Shown here one piece after another: positions 35,638-45,487 of a stretch of DNA of 62,911 nucleotides. The stretch lies in NCBI GenBank assembly GCA_021791495.1, contig JAJYWN010000051.1:64219-127129 (forward strand), in the 5' to 3' direction. The notes beneath the pieces are model-generated. The model was not told the DNA's origin, did no database searches, and worked only from the letters and a program-made list of their open reading frames with translations. The stretch comes from Bacillota bacterium (lineage in GTDB: Bacteria > Bacillota > Sulfobacillia > JAJYWN01). Both the position numbers and the translations under genes were made by a program. The stretch's first letter is position 1. Every line of letters begins with the position of its first letter.

Positions 35638-35946
35638 CTACAGTTTGATCTCGATATCCACGCCGGCGGGCAGGTCCAGCCTCATCAGCGCGTCAACCGT
35701 CTTAGGCGTGGGGCTCAGGATGTCGATGAGCCTCTTGTGCGTCCGCATTTCAAACTGCTCGCGGATGTCCTTCTCCCCGTTGGGGGCGGTCAGGACGGTA
35801 TAGATGCTCTTCTCCGTGGGGAGAGGAATGGGCCCGGAAACGTTGGCCCCTGTCCGGCGGGCAGTCTGAACGATCTTCTCGGCCGACTGGTCGAGGATCT
35901 TATGGTCAAAGGCGCGTAGCCGGATGCGGATTTTCTGTTCGGCCAC
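35638..35946 (-). CDS. rpsJ: 30S ribosomal protein S10
   Basis: 102 residues: [60 protein letters not shown] and [12 protein letters not shown]. Complete. It is the first gene of the S10 cluster, 89 bp downstream of tuf. The gap contains GC-rich inverted segments but no clear terminator, so tuf readthrough into rpsJ is likely. Confidence 0.98.
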   Translation of the reverse strand: MAEQKIRIRLRAFDHKILDQSAEKIVQTARRTGANVSGPIPLPTEKSIYTVLTAPNGEKDIREQFEMRTHKRLIDILSPTPKTVDALMRLDLPAGVDIEIKL

Positions 35947-36035
35947 TAAAGGCCCCTCCTTTCCTGTGCGGGGCGGCGGTTCCGCCGGACTTCATCGGCC
36001 GGCGGCCGCCTCCCCAGACAGGCACGAACTCTCGG

Positions 36036-37223
<1,188 letters not shown>

Positions 37224-37244
37224 AGCTCTCCTCCTTACCGAGAA

Positions 37245-37264
37245 AAGCCTGAAAATCCAGGCTT
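37245..37264 (-). promoter_or_regulatory. hairpin in the tuf leader
   Basis: AAGCCTG and CAGGCTT form a 7-bp stem around a GATTTT loop on the minus strand, followed by TTCTC and then the tuf ribosome-binding site. It could be a weak attenuator or a 5'-stabilising stem. No clear promoter was identified between it and the upstream repeat. Confidence 0.4.
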
Positions 37265-37324
37265 ATCCACTATGATTCCCAGAAACCGCATTTTCTTCAG
37301 GGGTCGTCCAATTCCTGCCAATAT

Positions 37325-37440
37325 CAACTTGGTGGGGGCCGCTTGAACTTGGTGGGGGCCGCACTCTCCGCCACCTGAACACTTCGCCAGGCGAAGCCTG
37401 GCTGCGCTGGTGGCTACGAGGCTCCGGCCCCCACACCCCC
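37325..37440 (+). repeat. copy of the ~95-bp hairpin repeat upstream of tuf, with a partial duplicate
   Basis: From 37345 the sequence follows the window-end repeat: GAACTTGGTGGGGGCCGC, a CTCCGCC block, a central dyad (CGCCAGGCGAAGCCTGGC), a GCGCTGGTGGCTAC block and GGCCCCCACACC. The arms are diverged in a compensatory way in the central dyad. A 20-bp partial copy of its left end precedes it (37325-37344). Orientation is the same as at the clpC end and opposite to the rpmD copy. Confidence 0.85.
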
Positions 37441-37470
37441 CAAAACAAACACGCGACTTGCCGGTGAATT

Positions 37471-37502
37471 CAAAAACTAAGCCCTCCCGCGGGGGAGGGC
37501 TT
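37471..37502 (-). terminator. Rho-independent terminator after the tRNA cluster
   Basis: A perfect 10-bp stem (AAGCCCTCCC / GGGAGGGCTT, 37479-37502) with a 4-nt loop is followed on the minus strand by AGTTTTTG. It lies directly after tRNA-Thr and before tuf, so most tRNA transcripts should end here and tuf probably has its own promoter or depends on readthrough. Confidence 0.8.
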
Positions 37503-37503
37503 G

Positions 37504-37576
<73 letters not shown>

Positions 37577-37586
37577 ACTGACTATT

Positions 37587-37663
<77 letters not shown>

Positions 37664-37675
37664 TCGCTATCTTTG

Positions 37676-37759
37676 TGGAGAGGGGAGGATTCGAACCTCC
37701 GAAGTCGTCCGACAACAGATTTACAGTCTGCCCCCTTTGGCCAACTTGGGTACCTCTCC
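37676..37759 (-). tRNA. tRNA-Tyr (anticodon GUA)
   Basis: 84 nt, a class II tRNA with a long variable arm. The acceptor is GGAGAGG/CCTCTCC with A73; the anticodon loop CTGTAAA gives GUA. CCA is not encoded. First gene of the cluster, about 40 nt downstream of the predicted transcription start. Confidence 0.95.
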
Positions 37760-37805
37760 ATGAGCCCGGCGTCGAAAAACATTGCCCTAGCCAAAGGCAA
37801 TTTAG

Positions 37806-37834
37806 ATGATAACATACCGTCATGCTACTGACAA
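37806..37834 (-). promoter_or_regulatory. sigma-A-type promoter of the tRNA-Tyr/fMet/Thr cluster
   Basis: On the minus strand TTGTCA (37834-37829) and TATCAT (37811-37806) are spaced by 17 bp. The expected start near 37799 lies about 40 nt upstream of tRNA-Tyr. Confidence 0.65.
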
Positions 37835-37990
37835 GCGAAACGGCCCGGCAAAACTACCCTTGTGCAGCGCGATGCTGGCGTCGCAGACCGTTATCTTACA
37901 GCTGGGCGCGCAGCGAAGTCAATCCGAAGTCAATCGGTCGATTCACGCCAGAGGATTGACGATGGCAGCAGATTCACGATGGCAGTAGAT

Positions 37991-39871
37991 CTAGGATGGC
38001 AAAGGAAGCTTGAGGCACATGACCGTACCGCCCGCCGGCCTGACCTTGGCCCAGAGATCGCCGCCGTGGCGCCTGGCCACGTCGCGGCTGATGTAGAGAC
38101 CCAGCCCGATACCGCCGGGCTCGCGTTGAGTGAGGTTGGTGGCCCGGTAGAACCCGTCGAACACCCGTTCCAACTGATCGGCGGGGATACCGATGCCTTC
38201 GTCTTCCACTTTCACCACCACGGCATCGCCGCCCGGTTCGACGTTCACCCAGATTCGGCCCCCCGGCGGCGAGTATTTGGTAGCGTTACTGAAAAGGTTG
38301 GCCATGAGTTCGGTCAGTCGCTGGGAATCTCCCATGACCGATAGAGCCGGCACCGGCGGAAGTGACACCAAGAAGTGGTGTTCGGTGGCGTTCTGGTATG
38401 GTGCGACGCTCTCCCTGATGATCTCCAAGAGGTCCACTAGCTGAAGGCGCAGCGGGAGACGCCCGCTGCTGACACGATAGCCGTTGATGATGTCGTTGAT
38501 CAGGCCCCCCAGCCGGTCCAATTCGGAAGCAGCCAACTGCAGGTAACGGCCAACCGACTCCTCGCAGGGGGGCTTCAGCCGACGGGTCGACAATTGCAGC
38601 AGCCCCATGGCGGCGGCCAGCGGGTTCCTCAGCTCATGGGCCATAACGCTCAGAAACTCGTCCTTTGCCTGCTCCAAGCGGCGCAACTCGGTGACGTCAT
38701 GGAAGGCGGTGACGGTCATGGCCACCCGTCCCTCTTCGTCCTTGACCGCTCCCGAAGTGTACGCCACCCTCACCCGCCGGCCATCCGGACGCTCAATGAT
38801 GAACTCTTCATTGTCTATAACCTCGCCGGCGGCAATCCGTTTCGGAATCTCACGCTCAGACGGGACAGGGGTGCCGTCAGGATAGTACTGGTTCCGGGAG
38901 GGATACCCCTCGAGGTCAGCCGCCTGCTCTGGGGGGATCCCGGTGATTTCCGCCGCCTTGCGGTTTCGCAAGACCACCAGTCCCGTGGCGTCGCGGATGG
39001 TCACACCCTCGGCCAGGTTGGATAGAAGCGCCCTCAACTGCGCGGTCTGCCTCTCGGCCTCGGCCCGGGCCGCCTGCTCTCTGGCCAGTAACTCCGCGCG
39101 TTCACCTTCAGCCCGCTTGCGTTCGGTGATGTCCACCGCCGCCCCGTTCAGCCCGATAACTCGCCCGGTCTCGTCATGCACGGGGTCGAGCGTTAGGTCG
39201 AACACCCGCGGAGCGCCGTTGATCATCAAAGGTATCTCACGTCGGACTCCTTGGCCACTTTCGATGACACCGCGTTTTAGACTCATCAACTCCTCGGCAC
39301 TACCCAATTCCTCGACCTCGTCGTCACGCCGGCCGATAAAATGATCGCCCGGAGCCGGACCCATAGAGTTATACACCCAGCTATAGCGCAGTTCGGAGTC
39401 GGCGGTAAACACCATGATAGGTGAAGTCTGCAGCGTTAGGCGGAACCGCTCCTCGCTTTCGTGCCGGGCGCGAGTGGCCAAGACCTCTCCCGTCACATCT
39501 ACCGCGATACCGACGATGCGAGTGACGCGGTCCTCGTGCTTGAAGGGGCAGTAGTGGACTTTCAGGTACCGGCTCTTCCCGTCCTTACGCGGGAAGTCGA
39601 TGGGCTCCAGCGCCGCCATCTGACCCGATTGCCCGACTTGCCTGAGGACGTCGATCAGGCCGGATTTCCGAAACGCCGCTCCAACCGTCTCGACGCCCCG
39701 GCCCAACAGATCCTCTTCCCTTACTTCTCGACCCAGTCCGAAACCGATGAGCTCGCAATTGGCCCGGTTCGACATGAGGAAGACCATGTCCGGATAGCTC
39801 ACCGCCACCATGGGCATCCCCATGGCGTCCCCCACTTCGGCCATGAACCGAAGGCTTGCCGTGTCTTCCAT
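37991..39871 (-). CDS. PAS-domain sensor histidine kinase, orphan
   Basis: 626 residues from ATG 39871 (MEDTASLRFMAEVGDAMG), with GGGAGCAGGAG upstream. The order is three PAS/PAC modules (~5-125, ~135-260, ~285-400), each ending in V-D-I/V-T-type strands (VDVTGEV, VDITERKRAE, HDVTELRRLE). A HisKA dimerisation domain with H-box FLSVMAHELRNPLAA follows, then a HATPase_c domain (N-box ELMANLFSNATKYS, G1 VEDEGIGI, G2 GIGLGLYISRDV). There is no transmembrane helix, so it is probably cytoplasmic, sensing a ligand, redox or light. No response-regulator gene is nearby. The 300 in-frame residues upstream overlap the M20 gene and are rejected. Confidence 0.88.
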   Translation of the reverse strand: MEDTASLRFMAEVGDAMGMPMVAVSYPDMVFLMSNRANCELIGFGLGREVREEDLLGRGVETVGAAFRKSGLIDVLRQVGQSGQMAALEPIDFPRKDGKSRYLKVHYCPFKHEDRVTRIVGIAVDVTGEVLATRARHESEERFRLTLQTSPIMVFTADSELRYSWVYNSMGPAPGDHFIGRRDDEVEELGSAEELMSLKRGVIESGQGVRREIPLMINGAPRVFDLTLDPVHDETGRVIGLNGAAVDITERKRAEGERAELLAREQAARAEAERQTAQLRALLSNLAEGVTIRDATGLVVLRNRKAAEITGIPPEQAADLEGYPSRNQYYPDGTPVPSEREIPKRIAAGEVIDNEEFIIERPDGRRVRVAYTSGAVKDEEGRVAMTVTAFHDVTELRRLEQAKDEFLSVMAHELRNPLAAAMGLLQLSTRRLKPPCEESVGRYLQLAASELDRLGGLINDIINGYRVSSGRLPLRLQLVDLLEIIRESVAPYQNATEHHFLVSLPPVPALSVMGDSQRLTELMANLFSNATKYSPPGGRIWVNVEPGGDAVVVKVEDEGIGIPADQLERVFDGFYRATNLTQREPGGIGLGLYISRDVARRHGGDLWAKVRPAGGTVMCLKLPLPS

Positions 39872-40174
39872 CTCCTGCTCCCAGCCTGTATTGGGCCGCC
39901 GCCGGCCTATGGCCATGCCCCGCCCCAGCCTCCCCCCGCGAAACGCCGCCGACGGAATTCGGCTGCGCCTCCGATGTTTTTCACATTCTGGCAAGGGATT
40001 CCTCCCAAGACGCTCCTGGGTGGTGGGCGAAAGTCCTCGACCGCCGAGACCAACCGCCCGGTTCGTCCGCAGAGGATAACCGCACTTCAACGGGGTATAG
40101 CACTGTAGACGGTACAGATCGCGGCACTGCTGGACAAAGCGAGCGGGCAAGCGTCTGGACAAGGAGGCCTCACT
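39872..40174. other. divergent intergenic region between the kinase and the M20 hydrolase
   Basis: About 300 bases separating two divergent genes. It should hold both promoters, but no confident -35/-10 pair was seen. The right end carries AAGGAGG, the ribosome-binding site of the M20 gene. Confidence 0.4.
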
Positions 40175-41353
40175 ATGGCGGACATCAACCGTTGGGTCAT
40201 TGAGCTGCGTCGGGAATTCCACCGTTTCCCCGAGCTGAGCGGCGAGGAGAGAAGGACGGCGGCGCGCGTGGAGGAGATTCTGGGGTCGCTGGGCATCGAG
40301 ACCCGGCGCGTAGCCGGGACCGGCGTGGTCGGGCTTCTGCGCGGGGGCGCCGGAGTGAAAGCCCCAATGAAAGCTGACGGACAGCCGCGGCGTACGGTCG
40401 CCCTTCGCGCCGACATGGACGCTCTGCAGCAGACCGAAAAGACGGGACTTCCCTTCGCCTCGGAGAACCCCGGTGTGATGCATGCCTGCGGCCACGACTC
40501 CCATGTCGCCATGCTCCTCGGCGCGGCCCGCGCCTTGGCCGAACAGCGGGAGGCCCTGGGCGGGGACGTGGTCTTTCTGTTCCAGCCGGCCGAAGAGCTG
40601 ATCGACGGAGCCAAGGGTATGATCCGAGATGGCGCCCTGAACGGGGTCGACGCCGTCTTCGGCATCCACGTCTTCGACAATCTGCCCAGCGGTCAGGTGT
40701 CCTTGGAGCCCGGGCCGGTGCTGGCCGGCGCCGATATTTTCAAGGTCACCTTCCGCGGCAAGGGTGGACACGGCGCCATGCCCTATCAGGGGATCGACAC
40801 CATCACACCGGCCTGCTACGGGCTATTGGGACTGCAGTCGATGGTCGTGAAGGAGCTGGACGCCCGCCGGCCGGTGGTCCTCAGCGTGGGCCAGATCCAG
40901 GGAGGCACCCGCTTCAACATCATCGCCGACGAGACGTGGTTTCACGGTTCCATGCGTTACTTCACGCCCGGCACCAGCGATGTTATGGAGGAGAAGATCC
41001 GCCGCCTGGTGTCCGGAGTGGCCCTGGCGCACCGCAACAGCGTGGAAGTGGAGTACACGCGGGGCGTTCCGCCAACGGTTAATGACCCTGCCCTGACGGC
41101 CCTGGCCCGTCAGGTCGCGACCGCCGAGTTTGGCGAGAGCCGCCTCTCACGGATGGACCCGGTTATGGGCAGCGAGGACTTCTCCTATTTCGCCGAAAAG
41201 GTCCCGGGAGTCTTCGCCTGCCTGGGAACGCATAACGAGGCCAAGGGCATGGTCTATCCCAACCACCACCCCCAGTTCACGGTGGACGAGGACGTCCTGG
41301 AGCTGGGCGTGAAACTCCACGCCGGATTTGCCAAGGCGTTTCTGGGGAAATAG
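40175..41353 (+). CDS. M20-family amidohydrolase (N-acyl amino acid / hippurate hydrolase-like)
   Basis: 392 residues. M20D signatures: EFHRFPELSGEE, VALRADMDALQQTE (metal Asp), MHACGHDSHVAMLLGAARAL (Cys/His ligands), FLFQPAEE (Glu), VFGIHVFDNLPSGQVS, and GSEDFSYFAEKVPG (last Glu/His region). The family removes N-acyl groups from amino acids, indole conjugates or peptides; the substrate is not predictable. The ATG follows AAGGAGG at 7-8 nt. It is divergent from the kinase and convergent with the UbiD remnant. Confidence 0.88.
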   Translation: MADINRWVIELRREFHRFPELSGEERRTAARVEEILGSLGIETRRVAGTGVVGLLRGGAGVKAPMKADGQPRRTVALRADMDALQQTEKTGLPFASENPGVMHACGHDSHVAMLLGAARALAEQREALGGDVVFLFQPAEELIDGAKGMIRDGALNGVDAVFGIHVFDNLPSGQVSLEPGPVLAGADIFKVTFRGKGGHGAMPYQGIDTITPACYGLLGLQSMVVKELDARRPVVLSVGQIQGGTRFNIIADETWFHGSMRYFTPGTSDVMEEKIRRLVSGVALAHRNSVEVEYTRGVPPTVNDPALTALARQVATAEFGESRLSRMDPVMGSEDFSYFAEKVPGVFACLGTHNEAKGMVYPNHHPQFTVDEDVLELGVKLHAGFAKAFLGK

Positions 41354-41358
41354 CGGAC

Positions 41359-42836
41359 TTAAGTGGTGTCCCAGGGGTTCCGCCACGGGTAGCCCTTCAG
41401 GGCCCCCTCTGGTGGCGCTTCGACCGTACTATTATCGCCGACCTCACCGTGGCGGGCCGTCATCCGGCGCAGCTTCTCACCGATTTCGAAGTAGCGCCCC
41501 TCGGCCGCCTGGCGGGCTTCGGCGTCGTGTTCGGTCGACCAGAAGCCCAGGGGTGACCCGAACCAGGGCCGGCGCGGTGCCAGGGGAGGAAGTCCAAGCT
41601 CATTCCATAGCTCCAGGGCCTTCTCCATGTAGTCTTTTCCGGGAAGTGCGGTGGGCGGCAGGGGCCACTTCATGGTGGCATCGATGAGCATGCCCGAGCT
41701 GAGCCGCGGCGTCGGGAGGTCCGCCCAGGTGGGGCCGGCCACCATCTCGGCCGCTACCGTTTTCCCTTGGATGATCTGCACATCGCGGTGCGGTTGCATC
41801 CGGGTGGCCAGAGCGAAGTAGACCGAATCGGCGTCGTGGGGATCGATATCCTCGTCCACGGCGATGGCGATTTTCCCGAGGCGCAGCAACGCCGCAATTC
41901 CGTACAGGGCGCGCCACACCTCATCCCGCTTGGGGCTGGCCAGGCGGACGACGCAGATGTCGTAGGCGCCCACAGATTCGGGGAAGGCCACATCCCGCAC
42001 GCAGCGCACACCCAGCTGGTTGCGGAGCAGGCCCAAGGCCATGGCTTCGTTGGACACGCGGCGGATGAGGCTGCTTTCACTGGGCGGGTATTGGCTGAGG
42101 AAGACCTGCACGATGGGGTTCCTGCGGTGGGAGATGCAAGTGGGGGCGAAAGCATAGGCCCAGCAGCGCTCGAACATGTATCCGCGGGACTCGCCGTGCG
42201 GCCCCTCGGCCTCCAGGCGGTCCGGGTCCACCACCCCTTCGATCACGATCTCGCTGGCCGCTGGAACATCCAGATCCACCGTCTCGCAGTGAGCCATCTC
42301 GAGGGGCTCCCCGGCCAAAGCCCCAGCCACCGCCATTTCGTCCACGCCATAGGGGATCTTCGCGGCCGCGCAGGCGCCGGCGGCAGGCGGCGCGCCCACG
42401 GCGATGGCCACCTCCAATGGTCGGCCCAAAGCCCGACACTTGTCCATGTGGATGTGCAGGTGCTGGCTTTCCAGCGCGTGCAATCCCAACCACCCCGGCG
42501 CCTTCAACATGACCCGGTAGGTACCGGCGTTAGGTACACCTGTTTCCGGGTCTCGGCTAATGACGCAGGTGGCGGCCCGCCGGAACCCGCAGTTCCCGGT
42601 GCCCCGGTGGGGTCGGCCTGCCTCCCGGTGACGTTTCGGAAGAGAAACCCGCGCCTTGCCGCGGGCGGCAGTCCCCGGAACGGCCACCGGGCCAGCGCCA
42701 TGAGTTGCGAGTCCTTGTCGATGGGACGGTCGATCACCCAGAGCAGCCCGCGCTGGTCCAGCCGGCGCAGTGACTCCCGCAGGTCCAGCTGCCGCTCGCT
42801 CTTGCCGACTTCCCTTGCCTCTTCTTCCCCACTCAC
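41359..42836 (-). pseudogene. UbiD-family decarboxylase, broken (internal deletion plus frameshift)
   Basis: The N-terminal part (ATG 42836, DLRESLRRLDQRGLLWVIDRP... GFLFRNVTGR) is in one frame. The rest (ATCVISRDPETGVPNAGTYR onward to the stop at 41359) is in another. Compared with the intact UbiD at 44095-45324 roughly 60-100 residues are missing between FRNV and ISRDPETG, with the junction near 42590-42630. Downstream motifs are well kept (EAEGPHGESRGYM, FLSQYPPSESSL, DEDIDPHDADSVYFALATRM), so the lesion is fairly recent. The longest frame extends upstream to 43149, but that extension is not UbiD-like. UbiD enzymes use prenylated FMN. Confidence 0.75.
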
Positions 42837-43098
42837 CCATAGCGCCCCCCGGCCCCGCGGCGACCGCTCGCTTCACGCCCGAATAGGAGGTGGCTGTGCC
42901 ACGGCAGTGTCCAGACCGGAGTAACCTTATGAACTTACGCAGGAATGATGCAGAGATAGGAACCGCGGTGATATTTCCCCACCTGGGTCGCGGGGAGGGG
43001 GCGGGCCGGGGTGGCTTCCCGAACTTTCCGCCGCGCCAGAGGCATAAGCGTTCGGACCTTTCGACCGTTCCGGAGTCGCTTGTGTCTGCAGGAACTAG

Positions 43099-43150
43099 TG
43101 TGTCGATTCGGGACACACGATTGGGGAAACGCGTGTGTCCCGAATACACA
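43099..43150. repeat. 14-bp perfect inverted repeat (GGGACACACG type)
   Basis: ATTCGGGACACACG (43106-43119) and CGTGTGTCCCGAAT (43132-43145) are exact reverse complements around a 12-nt loop. Outer TGTGT/ACACA pairs extend the stem past a bulge. The right arm with its flank matches the minus strand at 43390-43418 at 25 of 29 positions. Confidence 0.75.
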
Positions 43151-43389
43151 TCGGGGTCCGATGCCGTCTCCCGGGGTGGTTCCCGGATGTATCGCTGGGT
43201 GCTCCCGGATGACAGGCATCCTCCGACTTGCGCATGGACACGAATTACCGCAGGTAAATGAGGATGGTGCCGGTCGGCGGCATATCCTGGCGCGATGCAC
43301 AGACTGGCCGGCGTTGGTCCCCCACCTCGCCAGACGAACTCCCGACCCCGAACAAGGGCTCATCGGTCGCCGCCGACGGCTTCGGTGGT

Positions 43390-43444
43390 GAAGTGTGTAT
43401 TCAAGACACACGCGATTCCCCTGAATTGTGTCCTGAGCGGACAC
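43390..43444. repeat. second copy of the GTGTC-type repeat with alternative hairpins
   Basis: The minus strand reads GGGGAATCGCGTGTGTCTTG then AATACACA, nearly the sequence of the first copy in opposite orientation. TCAAGACACA (43401-43410) pairs with TGTGTCCTGA (43427-43436) with one mismatch. Alternatively GTGTCC (43428-43433) pairs with GGACAC (43439-43444), so two exclusive folds are possible. Confidence 0.65.
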
Positions 43445-43492
43445 TGTAGTTCCAATTCCCACTATCGCCCAGGAATGACGCCGGGGAGCGAC

Positions 43493-44098
43493 CTACTTCG
43501 CGACCTGCTCCGTTGGGAAACTCGCCCGTTCTGTTGCTGACACCGGCCCCGACACGCTGGTCGAACTTGACCTTTTCCGCGGAGAGAGGCGGCGCCCAGC
43601 CAAGTAGCCGGCGAGAAACGCCAGAACCAACACGATCAGGGCGACAGGTGCCGCGGCCCAGAGCAGCGACCACTGGAAGAACCCCGCGGCGACCAGGCTG
43701 CCATAGGCGTATAAGCAATAGGGCAGCGCCACCGCGACGGCTGTCACGAGCCCCGGCGTGTAACTCCAGGCGAATAGCGCTTGCCCTGCATGGGTGAGGA
43801 CGTTCGCGAAAAGGAGCAGGACACCCGCGGCGAACCACGCGGTCTGTCCCTTGGCTCCAAGATAACTGGCGGTGCACACTCCTATGAAGATGGCTGCCAC
43901 CATGGTGCTGAAACGAGCGGTCGTGGTGCCTTGTGCCCGCTCCAGTATGATCCGGGCCAGGCGATAGCGGCCGAAACGCTGTATGAGGACGGGCCCGTGC
44001 CGGGCCAGCCACCTTTCCACCAGAAGGATCTCTTCTGCGTCGTGAATCAAGAAGACCAACGGGAAAAGCCAGTAGAACCAGGCTGCCGGCACGGTCAC
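43493..44098 (-). CDS. HXXEE-domain integral membrane protein
   Basis: 201 residues from GTG 44098, which overlaps the ubiD stop as GTGA and has AAGGAGG 10-12 nt upstream; an ATG eight codons earlier is possible. The defining motif HDAEEILLVERW lies in the first helix region (residues ~18-30), followed by about five hydrophobic helices and a basic, Ser-rich cytoplasmic tail. The function of HXXEE proteins is not known. Tight overlap with UbiD suggests coupled expression, perhaps a transporter or membrane partner for the decarboxylase substrate or product (inference). Confidence 0.75.
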   Translation of the reverse strand: MTVPAAWFYWLFPLVFLIHDAEEILLVERWLARHGPVLIQRFGRYRLARIILERAQGTTTARFSTMVAAIFIGVCTASYLGAKGQTAWFAAGVLLLFANVLTHAGQALFAWSYTPGLVTAVAVALPYCLYAYGSLVAAGFFQWSLLWAAAPVALIVLVLAFLAGYLAGRRLSPRKRSSSTSVSGPVSATERASFPTEQVAK

Positions 44099-45324
44099 CG
44101 TTTGTCCCCCTCCTTCAGCCATTCCTCGGGCCGGATCCGTTCCATGACGTCGGCTTCGTTGAAGGCATCGACGTCGGAATCCACCACCACCACGTGTTTC
44201 AGTTCGTCGTGGTGTGGGAAGGCCGCCATCCCGGCGACCACGCCTTGGCCGTCCACCTTCTTGTCGATGGAAATGTAGGCGTGGAACCGGCAGCAGCCTG
44301 AGATGGGGAAATGCACGGCCCTAACGTTCGGGACGGCCCGCCTGATCTCCTCATAGATCCCGGCTTCCTTCGGGATGCCGCCGAGGATGGAAGTGTCGGC
44401 GTGACCGACCAGGATGTTCAGGTACATGGCGTCGCGGCGGTGAGTGATGGCCCGCACCTTCGCCACCGGCGACCAGCGCTGCGGTCCGTAATAGCCGGTG
44501 AACTCCCCGAAAGGGCCTTCCGGCTCGCGGACGCCTGGAAGCACCTCGGCCTCGACCACGATTTCCGCCTCCGCCGGCACCATTAGGCGGCTGCCGAAGG
44601 CCTCCGAGGGCACCAGCCGCAACGGCTCCCCAAGTACGCCTCCGATGACCTCCAGTTCGTCGTCGGCCATGGGGCAGATGGCTTCGGAGGCCAGGTAAAA
44701 GCCAGGATGGTGCCCAAGGACGTGGGCGATGGGCAAGGGCTCCCCCCACTCCTCGGCCCGCCTGAAGTAGTCCCAAAGGTGCCGTGGCGACATCCACAAG
44801 CCCAGCTTATCGTGGTCCTTCACCAGCATCCGGTGGTGCGAGGAGTTGTAGACGCCGGTATCGGGATCGGCGGCGATGATGGCGTCCACCAGGTAGGGGT
44901 GGCCGTCCATTTCGTGGTGGGTGACTACGGGCAGATCGAACAAGTTCGCCTCCTTGCCGACCTTGACGACTTCCTTCACCGGCGCCTCCTCTCGGGAGAC
45001 TACCACCGGCTTGACCCGCTCGCGGGCGCGGCGGGCGAATTCAAAGCTGGTTTCCATGCGCCACTGGTTGCGCGGCAGATCCAGCGCCACAGCGCATTTC
45101 CGCCGGTCGGCGAAGACGTTCGTCACCAGGCGGAACCCGGACGGCTCACCGCGGAGATTGCGGACGTTCTTGAACAGAAGGGTCGGCGAGCGGCCTTCCC
45201 GCTCCAGGTGTCGTTGGAGGGCGGTGATCTCGAACTTCGGGTCGATCTCGCGGTCGATGGTGACGAGGTCCGCCGGCGCACCGGCAGTTAGGTCACGCAG
45301 GAATGAGCGGAGGTCCTTGGGCAA
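44095..45324 (-). CDS. UbiD-family decarboxylase (prenyl-FMN dependent)
   Basis: 409 residues, slightly short for the family but with all blocks: DLRSFLRDL, TLLFKNVRNLRGEP, VTHHEMDGHPYLVDAIIAADPDTGVYN (metal and prenyl-FMN region), VREPEGPFGEFTGYYGPQRW with the E-x-x-x-G-E-F-T-G signature, ILGGIPKEAG, and VVVDSDVDAFNEADVMERI. The family reversibly (de)carboxylates aromatic or unsaturated acids. No ubiX (prenyltransferase) gene is in the window. The TTG start follows GAGAGG; the zinc-ribbon gene is 13 bp upstream and HXXEE overlaps downstream, so this is a three-gene operon. Confidence 0.9.
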   Translation of the reverse strand: MPKDLRSFLRDLTAGAPADLVTIDREIDPKFEITALQRHLEREGRSPTLLFKNVRNLRGEPSGFRLVTNVFADRRKCAVALDLPRNQWRMETSFEFARRARERVKPVVVSREEAPVKEVVKVGKEANLFDLPVVTHHEMDGHPYLVDAIIAADPDTGVYNSSHHRMLVKDHDKLGLWMSPRHLWDYFRRAEEWGEPLPIAHVLGHHPGFYLASEAICPMADDELEVIGGVLGEPLRLVPSEAFGSRLMVPAEAEIVVEAEVLPGVREPEGPFGEFTGYYGPQRWSPVAKVRAITHRRDAMYLNILVGHADTSILGGIPKEAGIYEEIRRAVPNVRAVHFPISGCCRFHAYISIDKKVDGQGVVAGMAAFPHHDELKHVVVVDSDVDAFNEADVMERIRPEEWLKEGDKR

Positions 45325-45337
45325 TGGTATCGCCTCT

Positions 45338-45487
45338 CTACTCGGTTATCTCTTCCGCCTCGTCATCCAGAAACTCGGCCCCACAAAAGGGGCACCAGAG
45401 CTTCCGTCCTTTGTGGCGGAAATCGACGGTGGCGGCATAGAAGCGTTTGTGGCAGTGGGGGCACTTCACCCAGAAAATGCGCGCCAA
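45338..45487 (-). CDS. small zinc-ribbon protein in the UbiD operon
   Basis: 49 residues from TTG 45487, with AGGAGG 10 nt upstream. The sequence has two CxxC knuckles, VKCPHCHKRFYA and LWCPFCGAEF, separated by a basic loop (DFRHKGRKL), and an acidic tail (DDEAEEITE). It stops 13 bp before the ubiD start. It may play the part of the small third subunit seen in some hydroxyarylic-acid decarboxylase operons, though I cannot show homology to it. It may instead be a regulatory or metal-delivery protein. Confidence 0.8.
   Translation of the reverse strand: MARIFWVKCPHCHKRFYAATVDFRHKGRKLWCPFCGAEFLDDEAEEITE

Larger units (their letters stand above)
42837..43492. other. gene-free region with clustered inverted repeats
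   Basis: About 650 bases between the broken UbiD gene and the HXXEE gene. No frame shows family features. The notable content is the set of GGACAC/GTGTCC dyads annotated at 43099-43150 and 43390-43444. It also includes a lone ATGGACACG near 43231. The lower GC of parts of it suggests foreign or decayed sequence. Confidence 0.5.

Noticed and set aside
39872-40771. 300-residue upstream extension of the histidine kinase frame
   Set aside because: It overlaps the divergent M20 hydrolase gene in antisense and shows no domain; the ATG at 39871 fits the first PAS domain.
42630-43149. Upstream extension of the UbiD remnant
   Set aside because: The residues are not UbiD-like and run through the repeat-rich gap; the true N-terminus is in another frame from 42836.
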